NCBI GenBank assembly: GCA_964448135.1
Contig: CAYUVH010000060.1
Coordinates: forward strand, 1 to 63,519
DNA length: 63,519 bases
Direction: 5' to 3'
Origin: CAYUVH01 sp964448135
GTDB taxonomy: Bacteria; Verrucomicrobiota; Verrucomicrobiia; Limisphaerales; UBA8199
Under the pieces are notes generated by a model. The model ran no database searches and was not told the origin of the DNA. It was given only the letters and a program-made list of their open reading frames with translations. The position numbers and the translations under genes are program-made. Within the stretch, counting starts at the first letter, position 1. Each line of letters starts with the position of its first letter. Shown here piece after piece: positions 34,150 to 43,190 of the stretch.

Positions 34150-34824
34150 ATGAACGAGCCCAAACCCAGCCCAGCTAATCGATGGTCTGGCAGGCGTGTG
34201 CTCGGTGTGGTTCTGGCAATTTGCTGCCTCGGTGTGGGTGTAAAGTGCTGGCGCGACGGCGTGAATTTGAAGAGGCGCTTTGCGGAGTGGCAAGTCGCCC
34301 GGCCAGCGGACGTCGTAATTGATCTGTCCACGACCGGGCAGGTGACGTTCCCCTTTCATCAGACCTGCCATACTGCGCACGGCGAAGTAATCGGCTTGCG
34401 ATTGCCGGAGACTGTTTTTCAACACACGTCCATCATCCAACTTCTGGGGAATTTGGAGGCCGAAATACGAATCGTTCCCAATGGCGGCGGAAACGCCGTC
34501 GCCACCGCGGCCATCGAGCCGGATATCGAATACCAGATCGTGGACGGCATGTTTCCGGTGATTAACCTTCCTTCCTTTCACATCGGCGAATACGAAGCCA
34601 CTCTGAACGTGATCGCCGGTGCGCCCGCGTTGAAGGATGTGCCCCAGCGGCTTGAAGCCCGCTACCAATTGTGCGGATTGGAATCGCTGCCAGGGCAAAT
34701 TGCCAGCCTGGTGGGGATGGCTCTCTCCTTTATTGGCGGGTCGATTCTCGCGCTTGTGCTCTACCGCGTCGCGCGCATCCCGTCCAGACCATCCGTAACC
34801 GCAACTGCTTCGGTCTCGGCCTGA
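34150..34824 (+). CDS. Bitopic membrane protein, unknown
   Basis: 224 residues from the ATG at 34150. One transmembrane helix near 17-33 (VLGVVLAICCLGVGVKC) and one near 187-207 (ASLVGMALSFIGGSILALVL) bracket an extracytoplasmic domain of about 150 residues with beta-type patterning. No family was recognised. It follows PhyH by 33 bp and could be co-transcribed. Confidence 0.68.
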   Translation: MNEPKPSPANRWSGRRVLGVVLAICCLGVGVKCWRDGVNLKRRFAEWQVARPADVVIDLSTTGQVTFPFHQTCHTAHGEVIGLRLPETVFQHTSIIQLLGNLEAEIRIVPNGGGNAVATAAIEPDIEYQIVDGMFPVINLPSFHIGEYEATLNVIAGAPALKDVPQRLEARYQLCGLESLPGQIASLVGMALSFIGGSILALVLYRVARIPSRPSVTATASVSA

Positions 34825-34830
34825 ACAGCG

Positions 34831-35595
34831 CTACTGCGCGCACCAGCCGCCATCAATCACGATGTCCGAGCCGGTGATATACGCCGCGTCCGGTGAACAA
34901 AGATAGACGACCAGCTTCGCCACTTCTTCCGGTTTGCCCCAGCGACCGAGCGGGATTTTTGAAAGAAACTGCGCGCTCAGTTCGGGATTGTTCATTACTG
35001 GGGCGTTGATCTCCGTGGCGAATGGGCCCGGGCTGATGCCCACGACATTGATTCCCTCCGGCGCCAATTCGAGCGCCAGCGAACGGGTGAAGCCGAGCAG
35101 TCCTGATTTGCTCGCAGAATAGGCGGTGCGGCCGGGCAGGGAGATGTGGCTCATCATCGAGGTCATGTTGATGATGCGCCCGCCGCCGCGGCCTTTCATC
35201 AGCGGAATAAACGCCCGGCAGGCGAGAAAGGTGCCGGTGAGATTGGTGTCGAGGACGCGGTGCCATTCCTCGAGCGTGAATTCGGTGATGGATTTGCGAA
35301 TATTGATGCCCGCGTTGTTAATGAGAAAATCCGCGCCACCGAATTTCTTGCGCACCGCGTCGGCGAGTCGGGCGATGTCGGTTTCACTGGTGACATCAGT
35401 CCGCGACACCAGCGTCTCGGCACCGGTGGGTTCCAACTCGCGCGCGGCTGCTTCGAGCAGCGGCAAATCGCGCGAAGCCAGCGCGAGCTTCACACCCGCC
35501 GCGCCCAGCGCGAGGGCCATGGCCTTGCCCAAACCTTTGCTCGCGCCCGTGATGACGGCTACTTTTCCGGCCAGGGGAGAATTCTTATCAGTCAT
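34831..35595 (-). CDS. Short-chain dehydrogenase/reductase
   Basis: 254 residues from the ATG at 35595; a TTG at 35610 is the alternative. Cofactor motif TGASKGLG, NNAG, catalytic Ser of the MTSMMSHISLPG region, YSASKSG (Tyr/Lys) and the C-terminal GSDIVIDGGW are all present. This is a classical SDR of about 250 residues, likely NADP-dependent and acting on a sugar or polyol. It converges with the membrane protein at 34824. Confidence 0.93.
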   Translation of the reverse strand: MTDKNSPLAGKVAVITGASKGLGKAMALALGAAGVKLALASRDLPLLEAAARELEPTGAETLVSRTDVTSETDIARLADAVRKKFGGADFLINNAGINIRKSITEFTLEEWHRVLDTNLTGTFLACRAFIPLMKGRGGGRIINMTSMMSHISLPGRTAYSASKSGLLGFTRSLALELAPEGINVVGISPGPFATEINAPVMNNPELSAQFLSKIPLGRWGKPEEVAKLVVYLCSPDAAYITGSDIVIDGGWCAQ

Positions 35596-35624
35596 GTGTT
35601 TGTGATCCAATCAAAGGAGTAAAC

Positions 35625-35655
35625 CACGGAGGCGCAGAGTCACAGAGAAAAAACT
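35625..35655. repeat. ACCACGGAGGCGCAGAGTCA repeat
   Basis: This phrase, ending CACAGAGAAAAA, belongs to a word family seen again at 36487-36530, 59495-59560 and 62995-63045 (ACCACGAAGACCCCGAGGCA and variants). It is common in intergenic DNA of environmental PVC bacteria. Confidence 0.6.
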
Positions 35656-35661
35656 TGGGGA

Positions 35662-36477
35662 TCAAGCACCCAGAAAATCCGTCACGGCCGTTGAGAAAGT
35701 TTCGGGAGCGTCAATGAACGGAAAATGTCCCGCGCCGGGAATGATCACCTTCCGCGCCTGGGGAAGCTGTCCGGCGAGCCACTCGATGTCCGGCATATAG
35801 GCGGCGTCCTCGCTGCCGACGATCAATAGCGTCGGCATGGTCAAATTGCGCACCTGTGCGCGCACGTCATAGTTCGGCAACTCATCGCGAAACGCCCGCA
35901 CGAAGGGTTCCCACGAAAAGGACAGGCGATCGAATACATCCCAGCGCTTTTCGGTGCCGGGAAAAAATTGCAGCCACTTCCGGCGGAAGTGTTTGGCCAG
36001 CGCGACGTTGTCATGAATTTCGGGCACCTGCCGGATGACGGGCCCGGCCGACGTATCCACGAGGATCAGATGACTCAGGGCTTCCGGATGTCGCACCGCG
36101 AATTCCAACGCGATCACGCCGCCATACGAATGCCCGAGCAGCGCGAACTTCCCTGGCGCAATTGCGGCCGCGAACGCCCCCAGGTCTGCCGCCCATTGCG
36201 CATGCGTGTAAGCCTCCATCGGCGATCGTCCCGAGCGGCCATGACCCCGCTGATCGTAGAGCACGACGCGTCGTTTATCGGATGCCAGTTTAAGAATTCC
36301 GTGCGACTTGAAATACGAGGAGTCCAGCCCCATGCCGCCATGCGCGCAGACGAGCGGTTCGCCTGCACCCCATTCCTGATAGGAAAGCTGGACGCCGTTT
36401 ACACCAACTGCGGCCTGCCTGCCGCCGGTGGTGCCCGCGCTTTCTTTCCCCTGTGCGCCTGTGTTTAGATGGTTCAA
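35662..36477 (-). CDS. Alpha/beta hydrolase
   Basis: About 271 residues if started at the TTG at 36477; the frame is open to 36561 but there crosses a dispersed repeat, and no ATG lies near the conserved part, so the start is uncertain. HGGMGLDSSYF (oxyanion hole), the nucleophile elbow GHSYGG, and a C-terminal GSEDAAYM Asp and GAGHFPF His complete the triad. Fold-level assignment is firm; the substrate is unknown. Confidence 0.82.
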   Translation of the reverse strand: MNHLNTGAQGKESAGTTGGRQAAVGVNGVQLSYQEWGAGEPLVCAHGGMGLDSSYFKSHGILKLASDKRRVVLYDQRGHGRSGRSPMEAYTHAQWAADLGAFAAAIAPGKFALLGHSYGGVIALEFAVRHPEALSHLILVDTSAGPVIRQVPEIHDNVALAKHFRRKWLQFFPGTEKRWDVFDRLSFSWEPFVRAFRDELPNYDVRAQVRNLTMPTLLIVGSEDAAYMPDIEWLAGQLPQARKVIIPGAGHFPFIDAPETFSTAVTDFLGA

Positions 36478-36486
36478 TTTGTCTTT

Positions 36487-36530
36487 CCCAAATGATTTAA
36501 ACCACGAAGACCCCGAGGCACAGAGAAATC
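36487..36530. repeat. ACCACGAAGACCCCGAGGCA repeat
   Basis: The second copy of the environmental word family noted at 35625-35655. It crosses the 5' end of the hydrolase frame, which is one reason to doubt starts beyond 36477. Confidence 0.55.
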
Positions 36531-36686
36531 CAAGCAAGGCCTGGGTTCTCGCTTGCTTCAATTCATGGCCAAGCGAGGGAAGACAATTCTTGCGGCGGAA
36601 AGCTGCATTTGTTAGTCAAATTTCGTGACCAAGGTGAACACAGCGGGCGCACATCGGCTTTTTGGAGCGCCATAGGAATTGGACGT

Positions 36687-37082
36687 ATGAAGTATCCACC
36701 ACCACCGGATCCCGAACAGGTTATTCATGAGGCCCGCGCCAAGATTTTTTGGGGCGAACCGGCGGATGACGCCATCCTGCATATGCGAATTCATGGATTC
36801 ACGGCGGAGGAGGCGGCGGAGCACGCCGACGCCATGTACCGCGAGCGACTGGCCGCCATCCGCAGCGCGGGGACGTCGCGCCTGGTGGTCGGCGCAGGTA
36901 TGGCCTCTGTGCCGGTGATCGCGTGGATTGGTTTTTCGGCCATCGGAATCATGTCCGTGACAGTGCTGACGCTGATGGGGGTGGCGCTTACGTTTGGGTT
37001 GTGGGGTGTATGGAAGTTTTGCAAAGGCGTGATCATGATCACCGCCCCGCAGACCCAGGGCGGGGGCGTGGCGGATATGTAA
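36687..37082 (+). CDS. Small membrane protein, conserved in appearance
   Basis: 131 residues from the ATG at 36687; the frame extends to 36609 without family character. The N-terminal region has EQVIHEARAKIFWGEPADDA, a helix-turn pattern I associate with small verrucomicrobial membrane proteins. Two hydrophobic helices (about 67-85 and 88-110) follow. Function is unknown. Confidence 0.7.
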   Translation: MKYPPPPDPEQVIHEARAKIFWGEPADDAILHMRIHGFTAEEAAEHADAMYRERLAAIRSAGTSRLVVGAGMASVPVIAWIGFSAIGIMSVTVLTLMGVALTFGLWGVWKFCKGVIMITAPQTQGGGVADM

Positions 37083-37131
37083 GCCGGGATTGGGGCTTCG
37101 TCTGGTCGCCCTCCGGAGCTAAAGTGGCTTC

Positions 37132-38025
37132 GTGCGTGTACTCATTTTAGGTTGCGGATACGTCGGTATGGCTCTCGGTGAGGAGTTGGTTCGCCTTGGC
37201 CATTCGGTGTTCGGATTACGTCGCTCGGCCGGCTCGGCTGCGGAACTGTCTTCCTGCCGCATCAGTCCACTCATCGGCGACATCTCCCGGCCCGAGACGC
37301 TGGCGCCTTTGCCGCGCGATTTTGATTGGGTGATCAATTGCGCGGCGACCGGCGGCGGGACGCCGGCGGATTACGAAGCGCTCTACCGGCGCGGCGCAGA
37401 GAATCTGGTGGCCTGGCTCGCTGGTTCGCCGGTCCGGCGTTTCGTTTACACGAGCAGCACGAGTGTTTACGGACAGAACGACGGATCGCTCGTCACCGAA
37501 AGCAGCCCCGTGGAACCGGGCAGCGATTCCGGTCGCATCCTCGCGGAGACGGAGCAAATCTATGTCGCCGCAGCGAAGGAGAAAAAATTGCCCGCGATGG
37601 TGCTGCGGCTGGCGGGGATTTACGGTCCGGGGCGCGGTCACTGGTTCAAGCAATTCCTGCGCGGCACGGCGCTGATCGAAGGCGACGGCTCGCGCAACCT
37701 GAACATGATCCATCGCGACGACGTGGCCGGGGCGATCATTGCGGCACTCGAGCGCGGCCGGCCCGGTGAGATTTACAACGTGGTGGACGACGAACCCGTC
37801 AGCCAGCTTGCGTTTTTTGAGTGGCTGGCGGCGAAATTGAATCGTCCCCTTCCTCCCGCCGGCGCCGTCCCTGGACCTGATGCGCGCCGCCGCGGGGTTA
37901 CGAACAAGCGCATCTCGAATCAAAAGCTGAAAGCTGAACTAGGATATCGCTGCAAATATCCAACGTTCCGGGAAGGTTACGGGGCGGAGATCGAGGAATT
38001 GACGAAAGCCGGGAAACTTGGCTGA
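37132..38025 (+). CDS. NAD-dependent epimerase/reductase, YeeZ-like
   Basis: 297 residues from a GTG. The extended-SDR nucleotide motif is GCGYVG, with GDI and FVYTSSTSVYG downstream. The catalytic Tyr is not followed by the usual YxxxK, as in the atypical YeeZ branch. HRDDVAGAI and VVDDEPVS are typical of this branch. It abuts rnhB tail-to-tail with no gap. Confidence 0.85.
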   Translation: MRVLILGCGYVGMALGEELVRLGHSVFGLRRSAGSAAELSSCRISPLIGDISRPETLAPLPRDFDWVINCAATGGGTPADYEALYRRGAENLVAWLAGSPVRRFVYTSSTSVYGQNDGSLVTESSPVEPGSDSGRILAETEQIYVAAAKEKKLPAMVLRLAGIYGPGRGHWFKQFLRGTALIEGDGSRNLNMIHRDDVAGAIIAALERGRPGEIYNVVDDEPVSQLAFFEWLAAKLNRPLPPAGAVPGPDARRRGVTNKRISNQKLKAELGYRCKYPTFREGYGAEIEELTKAGKLG

Positions 38026-38742
38026 TCAGGAGGTCGCGGCGCGCCCTGCGTCCGCCGGCGCGTTGCCCGCAGTCAAATTCAAAGGAAACAATTCCCCTTC
38101 GACCACGGCGGGTCTGATGGGTGCGAAGGTCTTCCGATGCGCCGCGCACGGCCCCAGCACCTTCAACGCCTCAAGGTGCTGCGGCGTAGCATAGCCCTTG
38201 TGCTCCGCGAAACCGTAACCCGGAAATTGCCTGTCCAGTTCGCGCATGATCCGGTCGCGCGTCACCTTGGCGAGCACGCTCGCGGCCGCGATGGAATAGC
38301 TCCGGGCGTCACCTTCCACGAGCGCGGTCTGGGGATAGGGCAGCCATTTGATACGGAGGCCGTCCACCAGCGCGTGCAGCGGTTTGGGATTGAGTTGATC
38401 GAGTGCTTGCTGCATTCCGCGCCATGCGGCCTGGCGGATGTTGATGCGGTCGATCATCTCCACGTCCACCGTGGCAATGGCCCATTTGATTTCCGGATGG
38501 CTGGTGATCACGGTGAAGAATTTTTCGCGATCTTCCTCGGCTAGCTGTTTGGAATCGTTGAGTCCGTGCAGCTTGCGGTCCAACCCTTCTCCCAACCAAC
38601 CCGCGGGAAGCATTACGGCCGCCGAGCAAACCGGTCCCGCCAGCGGCCCGCAGCCCGCCTCATCAACCCCGGCTACGTGAGCGATGCCTTGCGACCAAAG
38701 CTCTCGCTCGTACTGCAGGCGGCTGGCATATCTGGCGGACAT
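38026..38742 (-). CDS. rnhB: Ribonuclease HII
   Basis: 238 residues from the ATG at 38742. The signature AGVDEAGCGPLAGPV contains Asp27 and Glu28. ALVDGLRI and YSIAAASVLAKVTRDRIM complete the active site. It removes ribonucleotides from DNA-RNA hybrids. Length is typical, with a short extra C-terminal tail. It starts 4 bp after the NagB-like gene, suggesting one transcript. Confidence 0.97.
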   Translation of the reverse strand: MSARYASRLQYERELWSQGIAHVAGVDEAGCGPLAGPVCSAAVMLPAGWLGEGLDRKLHGLNDSKQLAEEDREKFFTVITSHPEIKWAIATVDVEMIDRINIRQAAWRGMQQALDQLNPKPLHALVDGLRIKWLPYPQTALVEGDARSYSIAAASVLAKVTRDRIMRELDRQFPGYGFAEHKGYATPQHLEALKVLGPCAAHRKTFAPIRPAVVEGELFPLNLTAGNAPADAGRAATS

Positions 38743-38746
38743 GGGC

Positions 38747-39679
38747 TTAGTGCATCTCTATGGAACAGTTGCCGATTCCGTGCCGGAAGTAATTGAACTG
38801 CACGTTAGGATGGTCGGCAAGCAGTGACATGGGGACGGCAGAATCCGGGCATTTTTTCGCGATCATCAAACAGGTGAGGCGCTGGCCGAAGGGATTGTCG
38901 TGCATGCCGGCGTGCCAGATCGAAACTTTTTCGGCTTTCCAGGTTTCCACGGGACCAACTGAGATGGCCTGAGTGGGCACGAGGGAGATATTTCCTCCGC
39001 CTGAAGTGCGGGCGTTTTGCGCGATGGTGAGGGGATGCAAATCCACCACGCGGGTCGCGAGCTTGCGGTATTCGGCGGGCGGCGGCGGGCGGTGCTTGTA
39101 TTTGCCCGAGCGCCGCGGCGGATCGTTGAAGGCCCAGTGCTTCACATCTCCCTGGCCGCCTTGCATCACGGCACAGCGCACGCCGGCATCCCAGGTTTTG
39201 CGGTAGGCGGCGGTATTCGCTTTCGGGAAATGCAGATTCGCGTCCGGCATCACAAGGTCCTTGCGGATGCGATTAAAGCACATTTCGCGATCGGCTTTTT
39301 CGAAGGAGAGCGGATGCGTCGCCGGCGCTTCGCGGCCTTCGAGATACCATTCGTCCATGCCCCAGAAATGGCCGGAGCGAATGTTTAGGCCGAGATCGTT
39401 CACCAGCCGCGCCACGAGCGGCAATTGTTCGGTGGGACCGATGGGGCCACAAATGCCGACCGGATTGTCGGGCGTGGATTGTTTCCACGCCGTGATGTAC
39501 TCGAGTGCCTCGGCTAGGTAAAACTCCTCGAGCGTGTCGTACATGACCACCTTGAAGCCCGGACGCGAAAGTTTCGCCATCTTCTCCACAGTCAGCGCGG
39601 CGGCGTCGTGGATCAGATCGTCGTCCAGCGTCGTATAATCCCACCAATCGGGCGCAATCGAACTCAGTTTGCGTGGCAT
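38747..39679 (-). CDS. NagB-like isomerase/deaminase family protein
   Basis: 310 residues from the ATG at 39679. HFWGMDEWYLEGREA matches the GMDE(Y/W) active-site region of glucosamine-6-phosphate deaminases, and FNRIRKDLV follows. AGMHDNPFGQRLTCLMIAKK replaces the more usual Gly-rich lid. This is a diverged relative whose substrate may be another amino-sugar or sugar phosphate. Confidence 0.78.
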   Translation of the reverse strand: MPRKLSSIAPDWWDYTTLDDDLIHDAAALTVEKMAKLSRPGFKVVMYDTLEEFYLAEALEYITAWKQSTPDNPVGICGPIGPTEQLPLVARLVNDLGLNIRSGHFWGMDEWYLEGREAPATHPLSFEKADREMCFNRIRKDLVMPDANLHFPKANTAAYRKTWDAGVRCAVMQGGQGDVKHWAFNDPPRRSGKYKHRPPPPAEYRKLATRVVDLHPLTIAQNARTSGGGNISLVPTQAISVGPVETWKAEKVSIWHAGMHDNPFGQRLTCLMIAKKCPDSAVPMSLLADHPNVQFNYFRHGIGNCSIEMH

Positions 39680-39815
39680 ACTTTGGCTAAGCCTAGGCCC
39701 GACCTGTTGCGGGCACAAAACTTTTTTCGAATTGCAGAAAAGCATTTGGCATTACATTAATCAGAGAGTTGCGGATTTGATTCCGAAGGAGTGATTGACA
39801 ACAACCCCTCAAAAC

Positions 39816-40376
39816 ATGAGGAATGGCATCAAGAGAGTTCGGCTGGTCGCCTGCGCTATTGCGGCGTCCTGCGTGCTTTTCGACGACCTGCCCGAGCCGC
39901 AATACAATACGTTTCACGATCCGGTCAGCGCGGCGATCCTTAGTATTGTTTTTGCGAACCTGATGACGCTGCTGCTTCGCCGGGGTTATTGGACGGGAGT
40001 ACTGATCGCCTTTGTGCCCGCCTTGATTCTTAAGTTCCTGATCCAGGCACTCTTTTGGGTGCGAGATGCCGAGGTCCCGCTGCTTGGGTTTGTCCTGGTG
40101 TCACACGCCGTAATTGGATATTTGGCGGCGCCATCCGCAGTTTGTGATGGCAGGTCCGACTATTTGTTCAGCGGACTCGGCGGTATTTTCGGAGCGCTCC
40201 TGGTGGTCCTGTTCCTGCACGGCTTCAAGCATTCGTGGTTGTATTTTTATTGGGAACTTGCCGCGGCGAGGCTTCTGTTCCCATGGTGTTTTTGGACGGG
40301 AATTCTCCTGATTGACCGGCGCAAATCCTGGGAAGGCCAGACCGCCAGCACGAAATCCGCAACGGACTCCAAGTAA
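39816..40376 (+). CDS. Multi-pass membrane protein, unknown
   Basis: 186 residues from the ATG at 39816; a TTG at 39795, preceded closely by AAGGAG, is possible. Five hydrophobic segments are visible, with no recognised signature. It converges with the TrpF-like gene at 40402. Confidence 0.65.
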   Translation: MRNGIKRVRLVACAIAASCVLFDDLPEPQYNTFHDPVSAAILSIVFANLMTLLLRRGYWTGVLIAFVPALILKFLIQALFWVRDAEVPLLGFVLVSHAVIGYLAAPSAVCDGRSDYLFSGLGGIFGALLVVLFLHGFKHSWLYFYWELAAARLLFPWCFWTGILLIDRRKSWEGQTASTKSATDSK

Positions 40377-40401
40377 CCAGGCTCTCGTCGCTGCTGCCAA
40401 T

Positions 40402-41061
40402 TCACCTCTCAATAGAGGTAAAAAAAGCCCGCAATTTATTTTCATCCAGCCGGCCATCCGTCCTGACTCCGCTGCAAATATCCAGACCGAATGGCTGCAC
40501 GGCCGCGATGGCATCGGCGGCGTTTACCGCGTTGAGTCCGCCCGCCAGAAAGACCGGGACGCCCGCTGTCTCTCGGATTCGCCGGCTCAGTTTCCAATCA
40601 TGCGTGCGCCCCGTGCCGCCCAACTCTTTGACCGACAGCGACAAATTCCCAGAGTCGAGCAGCAGCGCATCCACATTCCGCGCTGCCCTCACCGCGTAAT
40701 CTACCGACGCCTCATCGCTCACATGCACCACCTGCACCAGGCCAATTCCGGGCAAGGCTGCCCGCAACGCGCGATGGACTTCCGCAGGCAAATGATCGCA
40801 GAGTTGGAGTGTGTTCGTGCCGCAGCGCCGTTGTTGCGCGATGATGGCCTCGGGTGAGCGTTCGCTGGTCAGTAAGAAAGTCGCGATCGGCGGCGGCACC
40901 GTCCGTGCGATCTGCGCGATTTGTTCCTCGCTGATGACTCCCGGTCCGCTCGGCATCGCCGAAACCAACCCCACCGCGGAAGCTCCGCACGCCACTGCGA
41001 GCGCTGCTTCCTCCGGCGAGGCGATGCAACAGATCTTTACCCGTGGCCTGATTTGTTTCAT
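40402..41061 (-). CDS. TrpF-like phosphoribosylanthranilate isomerase
   Basis: 219 residues from the ATG at 41061. The first strand VKICCIASPEEA keeps the catalytic Cys but has Cys where TrpF usually has Gly (KICG). DALLLDSG supplies the Asp on a later strand, and FLAGGLNAVNAADAI and GLDICSGV form the phosphate-binding end of the barrel. No other tryptophan genes are near, so it may be a TrpF paralogue with another substrate. A cupin gene precedes it on the same strand. Confidence 0.8.
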   Translation of the reverse strand: MKQIRPRVKICCIASPEEAALAVACGASAVGLVSAMPSGPGVISEEQIAQIARTVPPPIATFLLTSERSPEAIIAQQRRCGTNTLQLCDHLPAEVHRALRAALPGIGLVQVVHVSDEASVDYAVRAARNVDALLLDSGNLSLSVKELGGTGRTHDWKLSRRIRETAGVPVFLAGGLNAVNAADAIAAVQPFGLDICSGVRTDGRLDENKLRAFFTSIER

Positions 41062-41078
41062 TTGGGATTTCAAATTTT

Positions 41079-41110
41079 GGGCCCCTTTTTAACCTTCTAC
41101 GTTTTAACCT
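41079..41110 (-). promoter_or_regulatory. GGGCCCC plus T-tract before trpF-like gene
   Basis: GGGCCCC (41079-41085) is followed on the plus strand by TTTTT and two AACCTTC words at 41091 and 41106. In gene sense it reads AAAAAGGGGCCCAAAA, close to the core of the elements at 20760 and 58392. The array part is short or lost. Confidence 0.35.
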
Positions 41111-41126
41111 TCCAACCGCACACCCT

Positions 41127-41606
41127 TCACTCTTCTCCGTCATAATAGTCCAACGCCTCGCCCCGGAGAATTCGCCGTTCCGGTGCCCGCACTCCCCACT
41201 TTTTGCTGTCAGGATAGTAAACGGATTCCCCAATCGGATTATCCGCGACGACGTAAAGCACGAGATCGGCGTTGCTGTTGTTAATAAGTTGATGCGGTTC
41301 GTTGGGTTTGAAAATGAACGCATCGCCGGCCTCGATCGACGTAGTTCCCTCCGCGTGGCGCACCTGTCCGCTCCCGGAGATGACGTGGTAGAATTCCCAC
41401 TGAGCACTGTGCAGGTGATAGGGATAAGGAATCTGCCCCGGCGCCAGCCGGACGATTTCCACGTCGAACGGATGGCGCTCCATCAAATCGGTGGACTGGG
41501 GTTTGCGGCCGAGCGCCTCGGACACTTCCTTGCCTGCGCCGCCGAATTTCCCCTTGGGTGACTTCCAATCTACTTCCTCCAATTGGTTCGTATTGATCTT
41601 TTTCAT
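41127..41606 (-). CDS. Cupin-domain protein
   Basis: 159 residues from the ATG at 41606; the longer frame runs into an 70-bp palindrome and is rejected. The metal-binding cupin motifs are PYPYHLHSAQWEFYHVISGS (motif 1) and GDAFIFKPNEPHQL (motif 2). Small single-domain cupins bind a metal and often act on sugars or organic acids. It lies 65 bp upstream of the TrpF-like gene on the same strand. Confidence 0.85.
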   Translation of the reverse strand: MKKINTNQLEEVDWKSPKGKFGGAGKEVSEALGRKPQSTDLMERHPFDVEIVRLAPGQIPYPYHLHSAQWEFYHVISGSGQVRHAEGTTSIEAGDAFIFKPNEPHQLINNSNADLVLYVVADNPIGESVYYPDSKKWGVRAPERRILRGEALDYYDGEE

Positions 41607-41620
41607 GGTGTCGTAACTTC

Positions 41621-41690
41621 GGAGCGCCGGTCTCCGAACCGGCGTGTTCCTGCGTTCGTTGAAACACGCCGGTTCAGAGACCGGCGCTCC
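41621..41690. repeat. Long palindromic repeat, 30-bp arms
   Basis: Arms at 41621-41650 and 41661-41690 are complementary at 28 of 30 positions around a 10-nt centre. The arm begins GGAGCGCCGGTCTCC. A shorter relative lies at 29106-29132 inside the polymerase fusion. No T-run follows, so a simple terminator is unlikely. Confidence 0.8.
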
Positions 41691-41768
41691 AAAACTGCCC
41701 GCCAATGTTGTCCCTTGACACTGCGACGTCAAATCGAACTAGTCTCCCTTCAGCGCCATCGGCCGCTT

Positions 41769-43109
41769 ATGAAAAATTTTCGCCTGATCCCCATTCTAAC
41801 CATGCTGCTTTTTTCCGGCTTTTGCGCCTGGGGAGCGCGGCCGGCTCCGCGTCTCCATCTCGCCGATTACGACAACGAGCCGCGCCGTCCGGACGGTCAC
41901 GTGGACGGCGACGCCCTGCTTGCGCGACTCAAGCAACTGCAGGTGAACACTTACTATTGGCTCATCTGGCACAACACCAACGACTGGGAGGATCTCAAAG
42001 CGTTTCTCCCGCGCGCAGCCGGCGCGGGGATAGACATCTGGGCTTACCTCGTCCCGCCTACGGAAAGCGCACCGCAGTATGGCACCCAATACTCGGAACC
42101 CTTCCGGCTCGATTACCCACGCTGGGCGGAGGAAATCGCGAAGCTCTCCCTCGCGCACACCAATCTCACCGGCTGGGTCATTGACGATTTTTACGCCAAC
42201 CACGCCTTCTTCACGCCCGGGGTGGTGCGCGAGCTGCGCCAGCGCGGCCGCGATATCAACCCCCGCCTGACTTTCATGCCGTTGATGTACTTCGGCGAAA
42301 TCCGCCGGCCGTTTGTGCAGGATTATCACGGCGTCATTGACGGGGTGGTGGTCGCTTATCCCCGCAGCCTGGAGGAAATCGAAAGCGCCCGGGCGATGCT
42401 GAACGACGAAATCGTCATCCAGCCCGGCGAACTCAGCTACCCGTGGAGTACTGCTTCGGAGCCCGGGGAATTTGCCGCGGCCAGTCAAACCGCCACCGTG
42501 CTGCCGGACGGCCCGGCGCGCGTGCGGTTTCAGGAACGGGATGATTTCACCGCGGCGACGAGCGGGTATCATTTCAAGCAACTGCTGGTGGGCGACCAGG
42601 TGGTATGGGAGGAAGACGTGGCGGGCGGCAGCAATGCCTGGCGCGAGGTGGTCGTGGATTTGTCCGGCGCGGCGAAAAGCGGGAAGGAGCTCACGCTGGC
42701 TTTCCGGCTCTATGACAAAAAGGGGGTGGGCAATTTCGGCGTCAGCTGGCAGGTCAAAAATCTTCGCGCGGACGGGCTCCGACTCGCGGCCGGCCTCGAC
42801 CAGCCGCAGCAATGGAAGCTGACGAAGACCGGCGCTTTCGAGGGCGGCTTCGATCAGGGACTCAAACCGGCCAAGCACAGCTTTCAAATCCCGTTCATCG
42901 TCATGACCGCGGGCGAGGCCTCGGAATTCAAGCTGCGCCATGGCGATCCGCCGAGCCCCGAGCGCATGGCCGAATGGCTTCAGTTTTGTCTGCAGGCGTA
43001 CCAGGATGGCAAATGCGACGGGGTCGTGACGTATTGCCTGGAGAAGCAGCCGGGAAGCAAGGTCTTTGATCTTGCGGCTGAACTCTTCGGGCAGTATCGG
43101 AAGCGTTAA
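41769..43109 (+). CDS. Exported glycoside-hydrolase-like TIM barrel
   Basis: 446 residues from the ATG at 41769, with signal peptide ending FSGFCAWGARP. LKQLQVNTYYWLIWHNTNDW, GIDIWAYLVPP and TGWVIDDFYAN line up like beta strands of a TIM barrel with acidic residues at strand ends. A beta-sandwich-like part (about 240-350) with FTLAFRLYD-type strands follows. It is probably a secreted carbohydrate-active or carbohydrate-binding enzyme. No exact family could be named. Confidence 0.72.
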   Translation: MKNFRLIPILTMLLFSGFCAWGARPAPRLHLADYDNEPRRPDGHVDGDALLARLKQLQVNTYYWLIWHNTNDWEDLKAFLPRAAGAGIDIWAYLVPPTESAPQYGTQYSEPFRLDYPRWAEEIAKLSLAHTNLTGWVIDDFYANHAFFTPGVVRELRQRGRDINPRLTFMPLMYFGEIRRPFVQDYHGVIDGVVVAYPRSLEEIESARAMLNDEIVIQPGELSYPWSTASEPGEFAAASQTATVLPDGPARVRFQERDDFTAATSGYHFKQLLVGDQVVWEEDVAGGSNAWREVVVDLSGAAKSGKELTLAFRLYDKKGVGNFGVSWQVKNLRADGLRLAAGLDQPQQWKLTKTGAFEGGFDQGLKPAKHSFQIPFIVMTAGEASEFKLRHGDPPSPERMAEWLQFCLQAYQDGKCDGVVTYCLEKQPGSKVFDLAAELFGQYRKR

Positions 43110-43190
43110 GCCAGCAGTTTGCGGGCGGAATCAAGTTGCAGGTTGAAGGTTACAAGTTAGCCGACCTGCTGCGGGAGGAGAGGTTGTTCA

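Noticed and set aside
41621..41690. Intrinsic terminator
   Set aside because: The stem is long but no T-run follows on either strand, and it lies between divergent gene starts.
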